Below are positions 53,668-62,424 of a stretch of DNA of 64,000 nt, piece by piece (within the stretch, counting starts at the first letter, position 1; every line of letters begins with the position of its first letter). The translations under genes were made by a program, and so were the position numbers. The DNA comes from Sphingopyxis sp. CCNWLW2 (GTDB taxonomy: Bacteria > Pseudomonadota > Alphaproteobacteria > Sphingomonadales > Sphingomonadaceae), in NCBI RefSeq assembly GCF_037095755.1, contig NZ_JBAWKJ010000002.1, forward strand, positions 868,001 to 932,000, read 5' to 3'. The notes beneath the pieces were generated by a model, which saw only the letters and a program-made list of their open reading frames with translations, made no database searches and was not told the DNA's origin.

Positions 53668-54417
53668 ATGATGTTGCGCGGAAAATGGCTGGTGACCGGC
53701 TTGCTGATGGCCGCGGCGCCGCTCGCCGGGTGCCGGGACAATCCCCAAGCCAAGGCCGACCTCGCGCCGCTCGACGACGGGCTGACCGACGCCGACCCGG
53801 CGATCAAGGGCTCGCTCGAAGACAAGATCATGGTCGACCCCAAACTGGCGGGCCAATCGAACCGCAACGCGCTCGGTCCGGGCAACAAGCCCGTCAACGG
53901 CGGCGTTCCTGGCGTTGCGGGTGGCAAGGCCGCGACCGCCGCCGAAGCCGCCGCGGCACTGGCTGCCGGCAAATTGCTCGCCGCGCCGAAGGCTCTACCC
54001 TTCGAGGCCGGATGCGACGGCTGCGAAGCCAAGCAGCGCCCCGTCACGATCGGCGCGCTCGCGCGCGACCAGCAAAAGGGCAGCTGCGACGCCAAGCTGA
54101 CGTACGGCAACGCCTGGGCCGATCGCCTTCCCGCCGCGTTCAAGGTCTATCCGCGCGCGACGCTGCGCGAAGCCGCGGGGATCGCCGGCGGTAAGTGCAA
54201 CATCCGCGTCGTCAATTTCCAGACGGCGGCGTCGATGCAGGCGGTGCTCGATTATTATCACACGGTGGCGATCCGCGCCGGCTACACCAGCGACCACCGC
54301 GTCAACGGCAACGAGCATATGCTCGGCGGTACCAAGGGTGATCTCGCCTATGTGCTGATGATGCGCCGCGACGGCGCGATGACCGACGTCGATCTGGTGG
54401 CGTCGGGCGGCAAATAA
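53668..54417 (+). CDS. Putative lipoprotein of unknown function
   Basis: Protein of 249 residues with a lipobox LAGC near residue 22, so likely lipid-anchored in the envelope. A Gly/Pro/Ala-rich linker follows, then a C-terminal domain with a CDGC pair near residue 116, further Cys residues near 137 and 179, and YYHTVAIRAGYTSDHRVNGN. No family is recognised. The ATG at 53668 has GGGAG upstream; a GTG at 53659 is an alternative. Confidence 0.8.
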   Translation: MMLRGKWLVTGLLMAAAPLAGCRDNPQAKADLAPLDDGLTDADPAIKGSLEDKIMVDPKLAGQSNRNALGPGNKPVNGGVPGVAGGKAATAAEAAAALAAGKLLAAPKALPFEAGCDGCEAKQRPVTIGALARDQQKGSCDAKLTYGNAWADRLPAAFKVYPRATLREAAGIAGGKCNIRVVNFQTAASMQAVLDYYHTVAIRAGYTSDHRVNGNEHMLGGTKGDLAYVLMMRRDGAMTDVDLVASGGK

Positions 54418-54438
54418 GCCACGTTACGCTACACCATG

Positions 54439-54476
54439 AAAAAGGCCCCGGGGAGAGGGATACCCCGGGGCCTTTT
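54439..54476. terminator. Bidirectional terminator
   Basis: A perfect 10-bp stem (GGCCCCGGGG/CCCCGGGGCC) with a 9-base loop, preceded by five A and followed by four T. It separates the convergent lipoprotein and CsbD genes. Confidence 0.92.
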
Positions 54477-54501
54477 CATTGCTTGCGTGACGCGCAAGCG
54501 G

Positions 54502-54684
54502 TCAGATCTTGTCGCCGAGCGCGCCCTGGACCTTGCCCTTCAGATTCTGGGCTTCGCCCTTGCGCTCCTGCGCTTCGCCTTCGGCGCGAAGGCGCTCGTT
54601 GTTGGTCGCCCTGCCGGCCGCCTGCTTCGCATTGCCGGCGGCTTCGTTGGCGATGCCTTTCGCCTTTTCGGTGAATTCACCCAC
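54502..54684 (-). CDS. CsbD family stress protein
   Basis: Small 60-residue helical protein, MGEFTEKAKGIANEAAGNAK and onward, with the repeated Ala/Glu/Lys pattern and NLKGKVQGALGDK end of CsbD/YjbJ proteins. These accumulate in stationary phase or salt stress; function not known. GGAGAAACCCC precedes the ATG. Confidence 0.9.
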   Translation of the reverse strand: MGEFTEKAKGIANEAAGNAKQAAGRATNNERLRAEGEAQERKGEAQNLKGKVQGALGDKI

Positions 54685-54874
54685 GGGGTTTCTCCTTGGT
54701 TTTCAGAGGCGGGAGGGGCTCGCCTCTCGTCAAACCAACGGATCGCCGGAGAGTTTGTTCCGGGCACAAGGCAAAGCGTTCCAGGCAACGGACAGTCGGT
54801 CGATCGCTATAATTGTTCTTGATACGTTCCACGTCATTGCCTACTGCGTCGACCCGCGCAACGAGGGAAGAGAG

Positions 54875-55618
54875 ATGGCGATGAAACTCGAACCCGGCTG
54901 CATGATCGAAAACGCTGATCTTTCCGGCGTCGACTTCGCGGAGATCGATCTGGCCGGCGCGACGTTGACGCAATGCGTGCTGCGCGACGTCCAGCTTACG
55001 GGAACCTGCCTACAGGACGCGCGCTTGACCGAGGTCCGCCTGATCCGATGCCGCTTCGCGAATGTCGATATGCGCGATGCGATTTTCGAGGGCTGTTCCT
55101 TCATCGACGACGCGGGCCACACCGGCGCACAATTCGTCTTCTCGCGTCTCGACCAGACGCGTTTCAGGCGCTGCGACCTCTCCTTTGCGAAGATCGATCG
55201 TTCGACGCTGTTTGGCATCGAGTTCGATGCGTGCAACATGCGGGGCGCCGAGCTTCACAAGGCCGATTTCAGCCGAGCCTTCGGTCGCAAACTCGTCAAG
55301 ACGGCTGCCGCCTTTCGCGGATGCAATCTCGAATTCGCTGATCTGAACGGCGTCCGCATGCCCGATTGCGAGCTTTCGAACTCGAACCTTCGCGAAGCGG
55401 TCCTGTTCGATTCCGATTTGGAGGGCGCAGATCTGCGCGGGAGCGATCTGGTCCTCGCGCTCACCGCCGGCGCCAAATTCGCGCGCGCCGACCTTCGCGG
55501 CGCCGATGTCGCGGACCTGAACCTCAGGGAGCTTGCGACCCTCGACGGCATGATCGTGTCGGCGGGCCAGCAGCCGCATCTGCTGGCGGCGATGGGACTG
55601 GACGTCTATCCGGACTGA
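54875..55618 (+). CDS. Pentapeptide repeat protein
   Basis: Protein of 247 residues made mainly of pentapeptide repeats, A(D/N)LxG-like and xCxFx (for example MIENADLSGVDFAEIDLAGA, CDLSFAKID, NLREAVLFDSDLEGADLRGS). Such proteins form a right-handed beta-helix; some mimic DNA and protect gyrase, most have unknown partners. GAGGGAAGAG precedes the ATG at 54875. Confidence 0.88.
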   Translation: MAMKLEPGCMIENADLSGVDFAEIDLAGATLTQCVLRDVQLTGTCLQDARLTEVRLIRCRFANVDMRDAIFEGCSFIDDAGHTGAQFVFSRLDQTRFRRCDLSFAKIDRSTLFGIEFDACNMRGAELHKADFSRAFGRKLVKTAAAFRGCNLEFADLNGVRMPDCELSNSNLREAVLFDSDLEGADLRGSDLVLALTAGAKFARADLRGADVADLNLRELATLDGMIVSAGQQPHLLAAMGLDVYPD

Positions 55619-55623
55619 GCGGC

Positions 55624-56406
55624 TTAAATCAGCCCCGCCAGCGGGCTCGACGGATCGGCGTAGCGACGAACGCCCATGCGCCCCGCGAGATAGGAATCGC
55701 GCCCCGCCTCGACCGCCAGCTTCATCGCGCGCGCCATACGAATGGGGTCCTTGGCCTCCGCGATCGCGGTGTTCATCAGCACGCCGTCGCAGCCGAGTTC
55801 CATCGCCACCGCGGCGTCGCTCGCCGTCCCGACCCCTGCATCGACGAGCACCGGCACCGAAGCGCCCTCGACGATCAGGCGGATCGTGACGCGATTCTGG
55901 ATGCCGAGCCCCGAGCCGATCGGCGCGCCCAAAGGCATCACCGCGACCGCGCCCGCGTCTTCCAATTGCTTCGCGGCGATCGGGTCGTCGACGCAATAGA
56001 CCATCGGCAGGAAGCCTTCCTTAGCGAGGACTTCGGTCGCCTCCAGCGTCTCGCGCATGTTCGGATAGAGCGTCTTCGCCTCGCCGAGCACCTCGAGCTT
56101 CACCAGATCCCAGCCGCCCGCTTCGCGCGCCAGCCGCAGCGTGCGGATCGCGTCGTCAGCGTTGAAGCAGCCCGCGGTGTTGGGCAGGTAAGTGATTTTC
56201 TTCGGATCAATATAGTCGGTCAGCATCGGCGCATTGGGGTCCGAGACATTGACGCGGCGCACCGCGACGGTGACGATTTCCGCCCCCGACGCCGCGACCG
56301 CGGCGGCATTCTGCTCGAAATCCTTATATTTGCCGGTGCCGACAATCAGCCGCGATGTGAAGGTCCGGCCAGCGACGGTCCAACTGTCGATCTTGTCCAC
56401 ATTCAA
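55624..56406 (-). CDS. thiG: Thiazole synthase
   Basis: Forms the thiazole phosphate ring of thiamine from 1-deoxyxylulose 5-phosphate, a glycine- or tyrosine-derived imine and ThiS thiocarboxylate. The 260-residue barrel has the Schiff-base Lys in [11 protein letters not shown], the phosphate loop [15 protein letters not shown] and the C-terminal [18 protein letters not shown]. It overlaps the VOC gene by 4 bases. Confidence 0.97.
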   Translation of the reverse strand: MNVDKIDSWTVAGRTFTSRLIVGTGKYKDFEQNAAAVAASGAEIVTVAVRRVNVSDPNAPMLTDYIDPKKITYLPNTAGCFNADDAIRTLRLAREAGGWDLVKLEVLGEAKTLYPNMRETLEATEVLAKEGFLPMVYCVDDPIAAKQLEDAGAVAVMPLGAPIGSGLGIQNRVTIRLIVEGASVPVLVDAGVGTASDAAVAMELGCDGVLMNTAIAEAKDPIRMARAMKLAVEAGRDSYLAGRMGVRRYADPSSPLAGLI

Positions 56407-56753
56407 TCCTTATTCTGTACCACATTCGCGATGTCGCCGAGCGGATCGCGAACGAAAAACCGGCGGACGCCCCACGGCTCGTCGCGCAGGGCGTATATGA
56501 TCTCGTGCCCCGCCGCGACCGCCCGCGCATGCACCGCATCGACATCGTCGACGCCGACCGAATAGGCGGGACGCAACCCCGACGGATCGTCGGTCAGGAT
56601 GCTGATCTGTGCCATCGGCTGGGTGCCGGAGCGATAGATGGTGATAAAATCCATCGCCATCGCGGTCTCCAGCCCCAGCACATCGTTGAAAAAGCCTTCG
56701 CCGGTCCGCGCGTCGTCGGCATAGCGATTGGGTATGATGCGACCGACCGACAT
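56403..56753 (-). CDS. VOC-family (glyoxalase-like) protein
   Basis: Protein of 116 residues with the paired beta-alpha-beta VOC fold. Seen are [20 protein letters not shown] and [20 protein letters not shown], the latter a classic VOC end. It lies between thiS and thiG with overlaps of 1 and 4 bases, so is co-translated with them. A role in thiazole formation or in removing a reactive side product is possible but unproved. Confidence 0.88.
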   Translation of the reverse strand: MSVGRIIPNRYADDARTGEGFFNDVLGLETAMAMDFITIYRSGTQPMAQISILTDDPSGLRPAYSVGVDDVDAVHARAVAAGHEIIYALRDEPWGVRRFFVRDPLGDIANVVQNKD

Positions 56754-56953
56754 CAGCCGCCGCCCACGAAATGCACGATTTCCAGCGCGTCGCCCTCGGC
56801 GAGCGTCACATCGGCAAGCGTCGAGCGCGGCACGATTTCGCGATTGCGCTCGACCGCGACCTTCTTCACGTCGAGGCCGAGCGAGGCGACGAGGTCGGCG
56901 ATGCTGCCTTTGCGCACCTGCCTTGTTTCGCCGTTGAGGATGACCGAGATCAC
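56753..56953 (-). CDS. thiS: Sulfur carrier protein ThiS
   Basis: Ubiquitin-like sulfur carrier of 66 residues with the required C-terminal GG (HFVGGG). [13 protein letters not shown] opens the fold. The start is GTG at 56953 with AAGGCGGA upstream. It heads the thiS-VOC-thiG operon. The gap to aroQ is too short for a TPP riboswitch. Confidence 0.92.
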   Translation of the reverse strand: MISVILNGETRQVRKGSIADLVASLGLDVKKVAVERNREIVPRSTLADVTLAEGDALEIVHFVGGG

Positions 56954-57034
56954 TGGGGAATCCGCCTTGCTTTGCCTTTTGCCGAGCAGCCCATATAGGG
57001 GGAGCGCGCGTCCTCGCAACCGAAAGCCAAACCC

Positions 57035-57487
57035 TTGACCAACGAGCGTCCCGACAAGCCGACCGTCTTTGTCTTTTCCGGCCCCAACCTCAACCTGCTC
57101 GGCACGCGCGAGCCCGAGATTTACGGGCACGACACGCTGAGCGACATCCATGCGCGGCTGGAAGCGCAGGCCGACGTGCTGGGGCTGCGCGTCGAATGCC
57201 GCCAGACGAACCATGAAGGCGTGCTGATCGACTGGCTGCACGAAGCCTATATCGCGGGCGCCAAGGCGGTGCTGCTCAATGCCGGCGGCTATACCCACAC
57301 CTCGATCGCGATCCACGATGCGATCAAGTCGATCAAGGTGCCGGTGATCGAGGTCCATCTGTCGGACCCGATGAAGCGCGAGGAATTCCGGCACATCAGC
57401 TATGTCGGCATGGCCGCGGTGGCGCATTTTGCCGGACATGGCGCGAACAGCTACACGCTGGCGCTGGACGCCGCCGCCCGTCTCTGA
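57035..57487 (+). CDS. aroQ: 3-dehydroquinate dehydratase, type II
   Basis: Shikimate-pathway enzyme of 150 residues. [17 protein letters not shown] holds the catalytic Tyr and the conserved loop, [13 protein letters not shown] and [16 protein letters not shown] follow, and VIEVHLSDP with the second Arg region ends the site. The start is a TTG at 57035 with no strong binding site. It is 70 bases upstream of accB; the aroQ-accB-accC order is common in proteobacteria. Confidence 0.96.
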   Translation: MTNERPDKPTVFVFSGPNLNLLGTREPEIYGHDTLSDIHARLEAQADVLGLRVECRQTNHEGVLIDWLHEAYIAGAKAVLLNAGGYTHTSIAIHDAIKSIKVPVIEVHLSDPMKREEFRHISYVGMAAVAHFAGHGANSYTLALDAAARL

Positions 57488-57557
57488 CAATAGGGCGCAT
57501 CAAAAACGGGGTCAGAGCGCCGCATCCAACGGCGCCGCAACAACAGGAAATATTCTC

Positions 57558-58034
57558 ATGGGTGACCATAAAGACAATGGCATCAACGTCGATCCGGCAT
57601 ACGTCCGCGCGCTCGCCGAGCTGCTCGACGACACCGGATTGTCCGAAATCGAGGTCGAGGACGGCGAGCGCAAGATTCGTGTCGCGCGCACGCTGAACGC
57701 CGCGCCCGTCGCTTACGCTCCCACCGCCGCGCCGGTTGCAGCGGCTGCTCCGGCCGCACCCGCGGCGCCTGCCGCGGCAGCTCCGGCCGCGGACAGCTTC
57801 GCCGACGCCGTCAAATCGCCGATGGTCGGCACCGTCTATCTCTCGCCCGAACCCGGCGCGCCGAATTTCGCCGCCATCGGTTCGGCGGTGAAGGCCGGCG
57901 ACACGGTCCTCATCGTCGAGGCGATGAAGGTGATGAACCCGATCACCGCGCCGGCGTCGGGCACGCTGAAAGCCGTGCATGTCGAGAACAGCCAGCCGGT
58001 CGAGTTCGACCAGCCGCTGTTCACCATCGGCTGA
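57558..58034 (+). CDS. accB: Acetyl-CoA carboxylase biotin carboxyl carrier protein
   Basis: Carries carboxylated biotin in malonyl-CoA synthesis. The 158-residue protein has an N-terminal helical part, an Ala/Pro-rich linker (residues about 50-78), and the biotinyl domain with the target Lys in [14 protein letters not shown] precedes the ATG at 57558. accC follows after 10 bases. Confidence 0.97.
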   Translation: MGDHKDNGINVDPAYVRALAELLDDTGLSEIEVEDGERKIRVARTLNAAPVAYAPTAAPVAAAAPAAPAAPAAAAPAADSFADAVKSPMVGTVYLSPEPGAPNFAAIGSAVKAGDTVLIVEAMKVMNPITAPASGTLKAVHVENSQPVEFDQPLFTIG

Positions 58035-58044
58035 GCCCTCACTT

Positions 58045-59406
58045 ATGGCCATTGAAAAGCTCCTGATCGCCAACCGCGGCGAGATCGCGCTGCGCATCCA
58101 TCGCGCGTGCCACGAAATGGGCATCAAGACCGTCGCGGTCCATTCGACCGCCGACGCCGACGCGATGCACGTCCGCCTTGCCGACGAAGCCGTGTGCATC
58201 GGCCCGCCCGCGGCGAAGGACAGCTATCTCAACATCCCTGCGATCATCTCGGCGGCCGAGATCACCGGCGCCGACGCGATCCACCCGGGCTATGGCTTCC
58301 TGTCCGAAAACGAGCGTTTCGCCGAGATCATCGAAGCGCATGACATGATCTTCGTCGGGCCGAAGCCCGAACATATCCGCACGATGGGCGACAAGGTCGA
58401 GGCGAAGCGCACCGCGGTGGCGCTGGGCCTGCCGGTCGTTCCGGGCTCGCCCGGCGCGGTCACCTATGGCGACGAATGCCGGAAAATGGCCGAGGAAATC
58501 GGTTATCCGGTGCTGATCAAGGCGGCGTCGGGCGGCGGCGGCAGGGGCATGAAGGTCGTGCCCGATGCCGACAGCCTCGAAAGCCTGATGGGCCAGGCGT
58601 CGAGCGAAGCCGCGGCGGCGTTCGGCGATCCGACCGTCTATATGGAAAAATATCTCGGTAATCCGCGCCACATCGAATTCCAGATATTCGGCGACGGCAA
58701 CGGCGGCGCGATTCACCTCGGCGAGCGCGACTGCTCGCTGCAACGCCGCCACCAGAAAGTGCTCGAAGAAGCCCCCTCGCCGATCATTTCGGCCGAGGAA
58801 CGCGCACGCATGGGCAAGGTGTGCGCCGACGCGATGGCGGCGATGCACTATCGCGGCGCCGGCACGATCGAATTCCTGTGGGAAAATGGCGAATTCTTCT
58901 TCATCGAGATGAACACGCGCATTCAGGTCGAGCATCCGGTGACCGAAATGATCACCGGTTTCGACCTCGTCCGCGAACAGATCCGCATCGCGGGCGGCAT
59001 GGGGCTGTCGGTGAAACAGGAAGACCTCGAATTCCGCGGCCACTCGATGGAATGCCGCATCAATGCCGAGGATCCGCGCACCTTCCTGCCCTCGCCGGGC
59101 AAGGTCACCAATTATCACGCCGCGGGCGGCATGCATGTGCGCGTCGATAGCGGGCTGTACGCCGGCTATTCGATCCCGCCCTATTACGACAGCATGATCG
59201 GCAAGCTGATCGTTTACGGCCGCACGCGCGAAAGCTGCATGATGCGGATGCGCCGCGCGCTCGAGGAAATGGTGATCAGCGGCGTGAAGACGAACATTCC
59301 GCTCCATCAGGCGCTGCTCGCCGACCCCGATGTCATCCACGGCGACTATACGATCAAGTGGCTCGAGGAATGGCTGGCAAAGCAGGATGAAGCGGCGAAG
59401 GCCTGA
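58045..59406 (+). CDS. accC: Biotin carboxylase
   Basis: ATP-dependent carboxylation of the biotin on AccB, first half of acetyl-CoA carboxylase. The 453-residue protein has [18 protein letters not shown], the Gly-rich ATP loop [10 protein letters not shown], the catalytic [16 protein letters not shown] and the [16 protein letters not shown] end of the ATP-grasp domain. Confidence 0.98.
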   Translation: MAIEKLLIANRGEIALRIHRACHEMGIKTVAVHSTADADAMHVRLADEAVCIGPPAAKDSYLNIPAIISAAEITGADAIHPGYGFLSENERFAEIIEAHDMIFVGPKPEHIRTMGDKVEAKRTAVALGLPVVPGSPGAVTYGDECRKMAEEIGYPVLIKAASGGGGRGMKVVPDADSLESLMGQASSEAAAAFGDPTVYMEKYLGNPRHIEFQIFGDGNGGAIHLGERDCSLQRRHQKVLEEAPSPIISAEERARMGKVCADAMAAMHYRGAGTIEFLWENGEFFFIEMNTRIQVEHPVTEMITGFDLVREQIRIAGGMGLSVKQEDLEFRGHSMECRINAEDPRTFLPSPGKVTNYHAAGGMHVRVDSGLYAGYSIPPYYDSMIGKLIVYGRTRESCMMRMRRALEEMVISGVKTNIPLHQALLADPDVIHGDYTIKWLEEWLAKQDEAAKA

Positions 59407-59478
59407 CATCTATTCTTGCGCCGAACTGTGCGGCAGCTCACTTTAACTGTGGATGCTTTTTGGCTATGGGCTTTAACC

Positions 59479-60843
59479 ATGGTCAAAAACTCCCCCTTTT
59501 CGGCGCGTCCTGCTGCGGCGCTTCTTCTTCCGCTGAGCCTGCTCGCGGTGCCCGCTTTCGCGCAACCGGGGGTCAAGGAGGATTCGGTGATCCTCCAGCC
59601 CGACAAGGTGCAGGACGACGCCCCCGTGGTCGAAACCGCGGCCGAAGCGAATTTGCCGAGCTGGTCGAAGCAGAATGCCGAGGCACTGCTGGTATCGATC
59701 GAGGGCATCGGTGCCGAAGGGCTGTTCGCGAAGGATTATAGCCCCGATGCGCTCGCCGCGGCGATCATGGGCGGCGATCAGGCGCGGCTCGACAAAACCG
59801 CGACCGATACCTTCCTGCTGCTCGCGACGCATCTGCGCGACGGCCGCACGCCCAACGCGGCGCGCAAACAGTGGTTCATGGTCGACAGCGACGGCGACAG
59901 CGAACCCCTGCTCTCGCTGCTCGCCGCGGCGCTCGGTGCTGGAACCGTCAGCGAGACGCTCGCGACGCTCGACCCCGTGCACCCCGATTTCGCGGCACTC
60001 AAGGCATCGCTCAAAAAAGCAAAGACCCCCGCCGACGCCAACGCGATCCGCGTCAACATGGAACGCTGGCGCTGGATGCCGCGCACGCTCGGCGAACGTT
60101 ATGTCGTCAGCAATGTCCCCGAATATCTGACCCGCGTCGTCCATGGCGGCACGATCATCGCGACGCACAAGGCCGTCGTCGGCAAGTCGGCGACCCCAAC
60201 GCCGCAGCTCAATCCGATGGCGACCGGCATCATCGTCAACCCGACCTGGACACTGCCGCGCAGCATCATCAACGAAGGCATCGGCGCCACGATCGCGCGC
60301 AATCCGGGCGCCGCGCGCGCGCAGGGCTATACCTGGACGGGCAGTGGCAAGACGCTGTCGGTCGTGCAAAAGGCCGGCGCGAACAACGCGCTGGGCGTGA
60401 TGAAGATGGAAATGCTCAATCCGCACGCCATCTATCTGCACGACACGCCGTCGAAGGGCGCCTTCGCCGCCGCAGCGCGCGCGTTCAGCCACGGCTGCAT
60501 CCGTACCGAGCGCGCCTTGCACTTCTCGGGCCTGATGGCAGTGATGTTCGCCGGGAAAAGCCCTGAGGAATTCGGCGAGGCGATCGCCAGCGGCGCGACA
60601 ACGCGCTTCGGCTTCGACAACCCCTTCCCCGTCTATGTCGCCTATTGGACCGTCATTCCCGACGGCAAGGGCGGCGTGAAGAAGCTCGCCGACATCTATG
60701 GCCGCGACGCGCCCGTCGTGGCGAGCTTTGCCAAGCCCGGCCGCCCGACCGCGACGATCATCGCGCCGACGCCGCCGCCCGTGGTTCCGACGGTGACGAC
60801 AACCGCGCGTGCGACGACGCCGGGGACAAGCGGGATTTATTGA
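59479..60843 (+). CDS. L,D-transpeptidase (YkuD/YcbB type)
   Basis: Exported enzyme of 454 residues that makes 3-3 cross-links or anchors proteins in peptidoglycan. A signal peptide (ALLLPLSLLAVPAFA) is followed by the scaffold domain, then VNMERWRWMPRTLGERYVV, typical of the YcbB/LdtD group, and the catalytic HDTPSKGAF with the nucleophile in FSHGCIRTERA. A Pro/Thr-rich tail ends it. The ATG at 59479 is set by the signal peptide. Confidence 0.94.
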   Translation: MVKNSPFSARPAAALLLPLSLLAVPAFAQPGVKEDSVILQPDKVQDDAPVVETAAEANLPSWSKQNAEALLVSIEGIGAEGLFAKDYSPDALAAAIMGGDQARLDKTATDTFLLLATHLRDGRTPNAARKQWFMVDSDGDSEPLLSLLAAALGAGTVSETLATLDPVHPDFAALKASLKKAKTPADANAIRVNMERWRWMPRTLGERYVVSNVPEYLTRVVHGGTIIATHKAVVGKSATPTPQLNPMATGIIVNPTWTLPRSIINEGIGATIARNPGAARAQGYTWTGSGKTLSVVQKAGANNALGVMKMEMLNPHAIYLHDTPSKGAFAAAARAFSHGCIRTERALHFSGLMAVMFAGKSPEEFGEAIASGATTRFGFDNPFPVYVAYWTVIPDGKGGVKKLADIYGRDAPVVASFAKPGRPTATIIAPTPPPVVPTVTTTARATTPGTSGIY

Positions 60844-60868
60844 GCAACAACGCGACTTTCTTCGGCAT

Positions 60869-60884
60869 TCCCGCTTTCGCGGGA
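60869..60884. terminator. Short hairpin after the L,D-transpeptidase gene
   Basis: TCCCGC-TTTC-GCGGGA, a 6-bp perfect stem 25 bases after the stop. There is no T-run; likely a weak terminator or mRNA-end stem. Confidence 0.45.
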
Positions 60885-61046
60885 CTACCGATATTATTGC
60901 TCGCTGGGCGCAATCACTTGAATCCCTTGGCCGGACGCCTTGCGTCGCTATCCCCAACTCCTTGTCAGAAATATGCAAGCGGAGATGGTCTTTACTGGAC
61001 AAGCGTTCTTTTTGACAGATAGGAGGTAGCTTCAAACGGGGGCTAA

Positions 61047-62411
61047 GTGATTACAATTCGGAAATTCGTAGCGACTATAGTCGCGGCGATCTTGACCACG
61101 GCCGGCAACGCGCAGGAAGCAACGAACCAGGGCGAGTTCGTCGCGCAGCGCTCAACCGAGCAATCGACCGATGTTACGCTTTCGGCCACACAGCTTTTCA
61201 AATTTGCCGATGACGCGCGCGCACGGGGCGACTTTTCGATGGCGGAAACAGCCTATCGCGCGCTCGCAAGGGATCCGGACATCGAACTGCGCACGGAGGC
61301 CAGGTTTCGCCTCGGCATGATGCTGGCCGACCACCTCAAGCGCTATTCGGATGCCGCGATCGAGTTTCGCCGCATCCTCGACGAAAAGCCGGATGTGGCA
61401 CGGGTACGGCTGGAACTGGCGCGCATGCAGGCTATGCTCGGCGATCTCAGCGCGGCGCGAAGGGAATTGCGCGCCGCCGAGGCCGCTGGCCTGCCGCCGG
61501 CAGTCGAGCAACTCGTCCGTTTCTATTCGCGCGCACTCGACGCCCGAAAGCCGCTGGGCGGCTCGATCAAGCTGGCGCTAGCGCCCGACAGCAACATCAA
61601 CCGCGCCACCCGGGCCGATACGCTAGGCACGGTGATCGGCGATTTCGTGCTCGACGAGAATGCACAGGCAAAGTCGGGTATCGGGCTCGATTTGCAGGGC
61701 CAGAGTTATTTCCGTCTCGGTATCGAACCCGGGGCGGATCTTATGGTGCGCGCGTCGGGTAGCGCGACGCTCTATCGCGAAGCCGACTTCAATGATGTCA
61801 CGATCGGCATTCAGGCCGGCCCGCAATATACATGGGGCAGTAACCAACTGACCTTTTCATTTGGGCCGTCGTGGCGTTGGTATGGACGCGATCCTTACAG
61901 CACGACGATCGGCGGCAATGTGAGTTGGCAGCGTCCGTTGGGCAAGCGAAGCCAATTGCGGCTCGAAGGCGGGATCGCGCATCAGACCAACAAGCGCAAC
62001 GCGCTGCAGACAGCCGACGACTTCACCCTCGCGGCGAGCTTCGACCGGGCGTTCAGCGCGCGAACGGGCGGAGGAATACAGGTTTACGGTTTCCGGGAGG
62101 CCGCGCGCGATCCCGGCTATTCGCTGGCAAGCGGTGGGACCACGATCTACCTGTTTCGCGAACTTGGGCGCGCCACTCTGGTCGGCACATTGGGGTACAG
62201 CCATCTCGAGGCCGACGCACGGCTGTTCCTCTATCCAAAACGCCGGGTCGAGGACCGCTATAATGCCAGTCTTGCGATGACGCTGCGGTCCCTGCGCCTC
62301 GGCAGTTTCGCACCGCTGATACGCCTCAAATGGGAGCGCAATCGCTCCTCGATCGAAATTTACGACTACCGCCGCGTTGCCGCCGAATTTGGCGTCACAT
62401 CGGCATTCTGA
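61047..62411 (+). CDS. Slam-type outer-membrane protein (surface lipoprotein assembly modifier)
   Basis: Exported protein of 454 residues. A signal peptide ([15 protein letters not shown]) is followed by TPR-like helices (residues about 45-150, including [19 protein letters not shown] and [19 protein letters not shown]) and then a 14-strand barrel-like C-terminal half ending in an aromatic strand ([11 protein letters not shown]). This layout is that of Slam proteins, which move lipoproteins to the cell surface. The GTG start at 61047 has GGGGG at good spacing. The next gene, 13 bases on, encodes a TbpB-like lipoprotein, its likely cargo. Confidence 0.86.
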   Translation: MITIRKFVATIVAAILTTAGNAQEATNQGEFVAQRSTEQSTDVTLSATQLFKFADDARARGDFSMAETAYRALARDPDIELRTEARFRLGMMLADHLKRYSDAAIEFRRILDEKPDVARVRLELARMQAMLGDLSAARRELRAAEAAGLPPAVEQLVRFYSRALDARKPLGGSIKLALAPDSNINRATRADTLGTVIGDFVLDENAQAKSGIGLDLQGQSYFRLGIEPGADLMVRASGSATLYREADFNDVTIGIQAGPQYTWGSNQLTFSFGPSWRWYGRDPYSTTIGGNVSWQRPLGKRSQLRLEGGIAHQTNKRNALQTADDFTLAASFDRAFSARTGGGIQVYGFREAARDPGYSLASGGTTIYLFRELGRATLVGTLGYSHLEADARLFLYPKRRVEDRYNASLAMTLRSLRLGSFAPLIRLKWERNRSSIEIYDYRRVAAEFGVTSAF

Positions 62412-62424
62412 CGGGGATATGTTT

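Noticed and set aside
56954..57034. Possible TPP riboswitch before thiS
   Set aside because: The gap to aroQ is only about 80 bases and I see no THI-box-like conserved stretches.
60091..60104. AACGTT site resembling the LacI operator
   Set aside because: It lies deep in the L,D-transpeptidase coding region, lacks the outer palindrome bases and has no promoter next to it.
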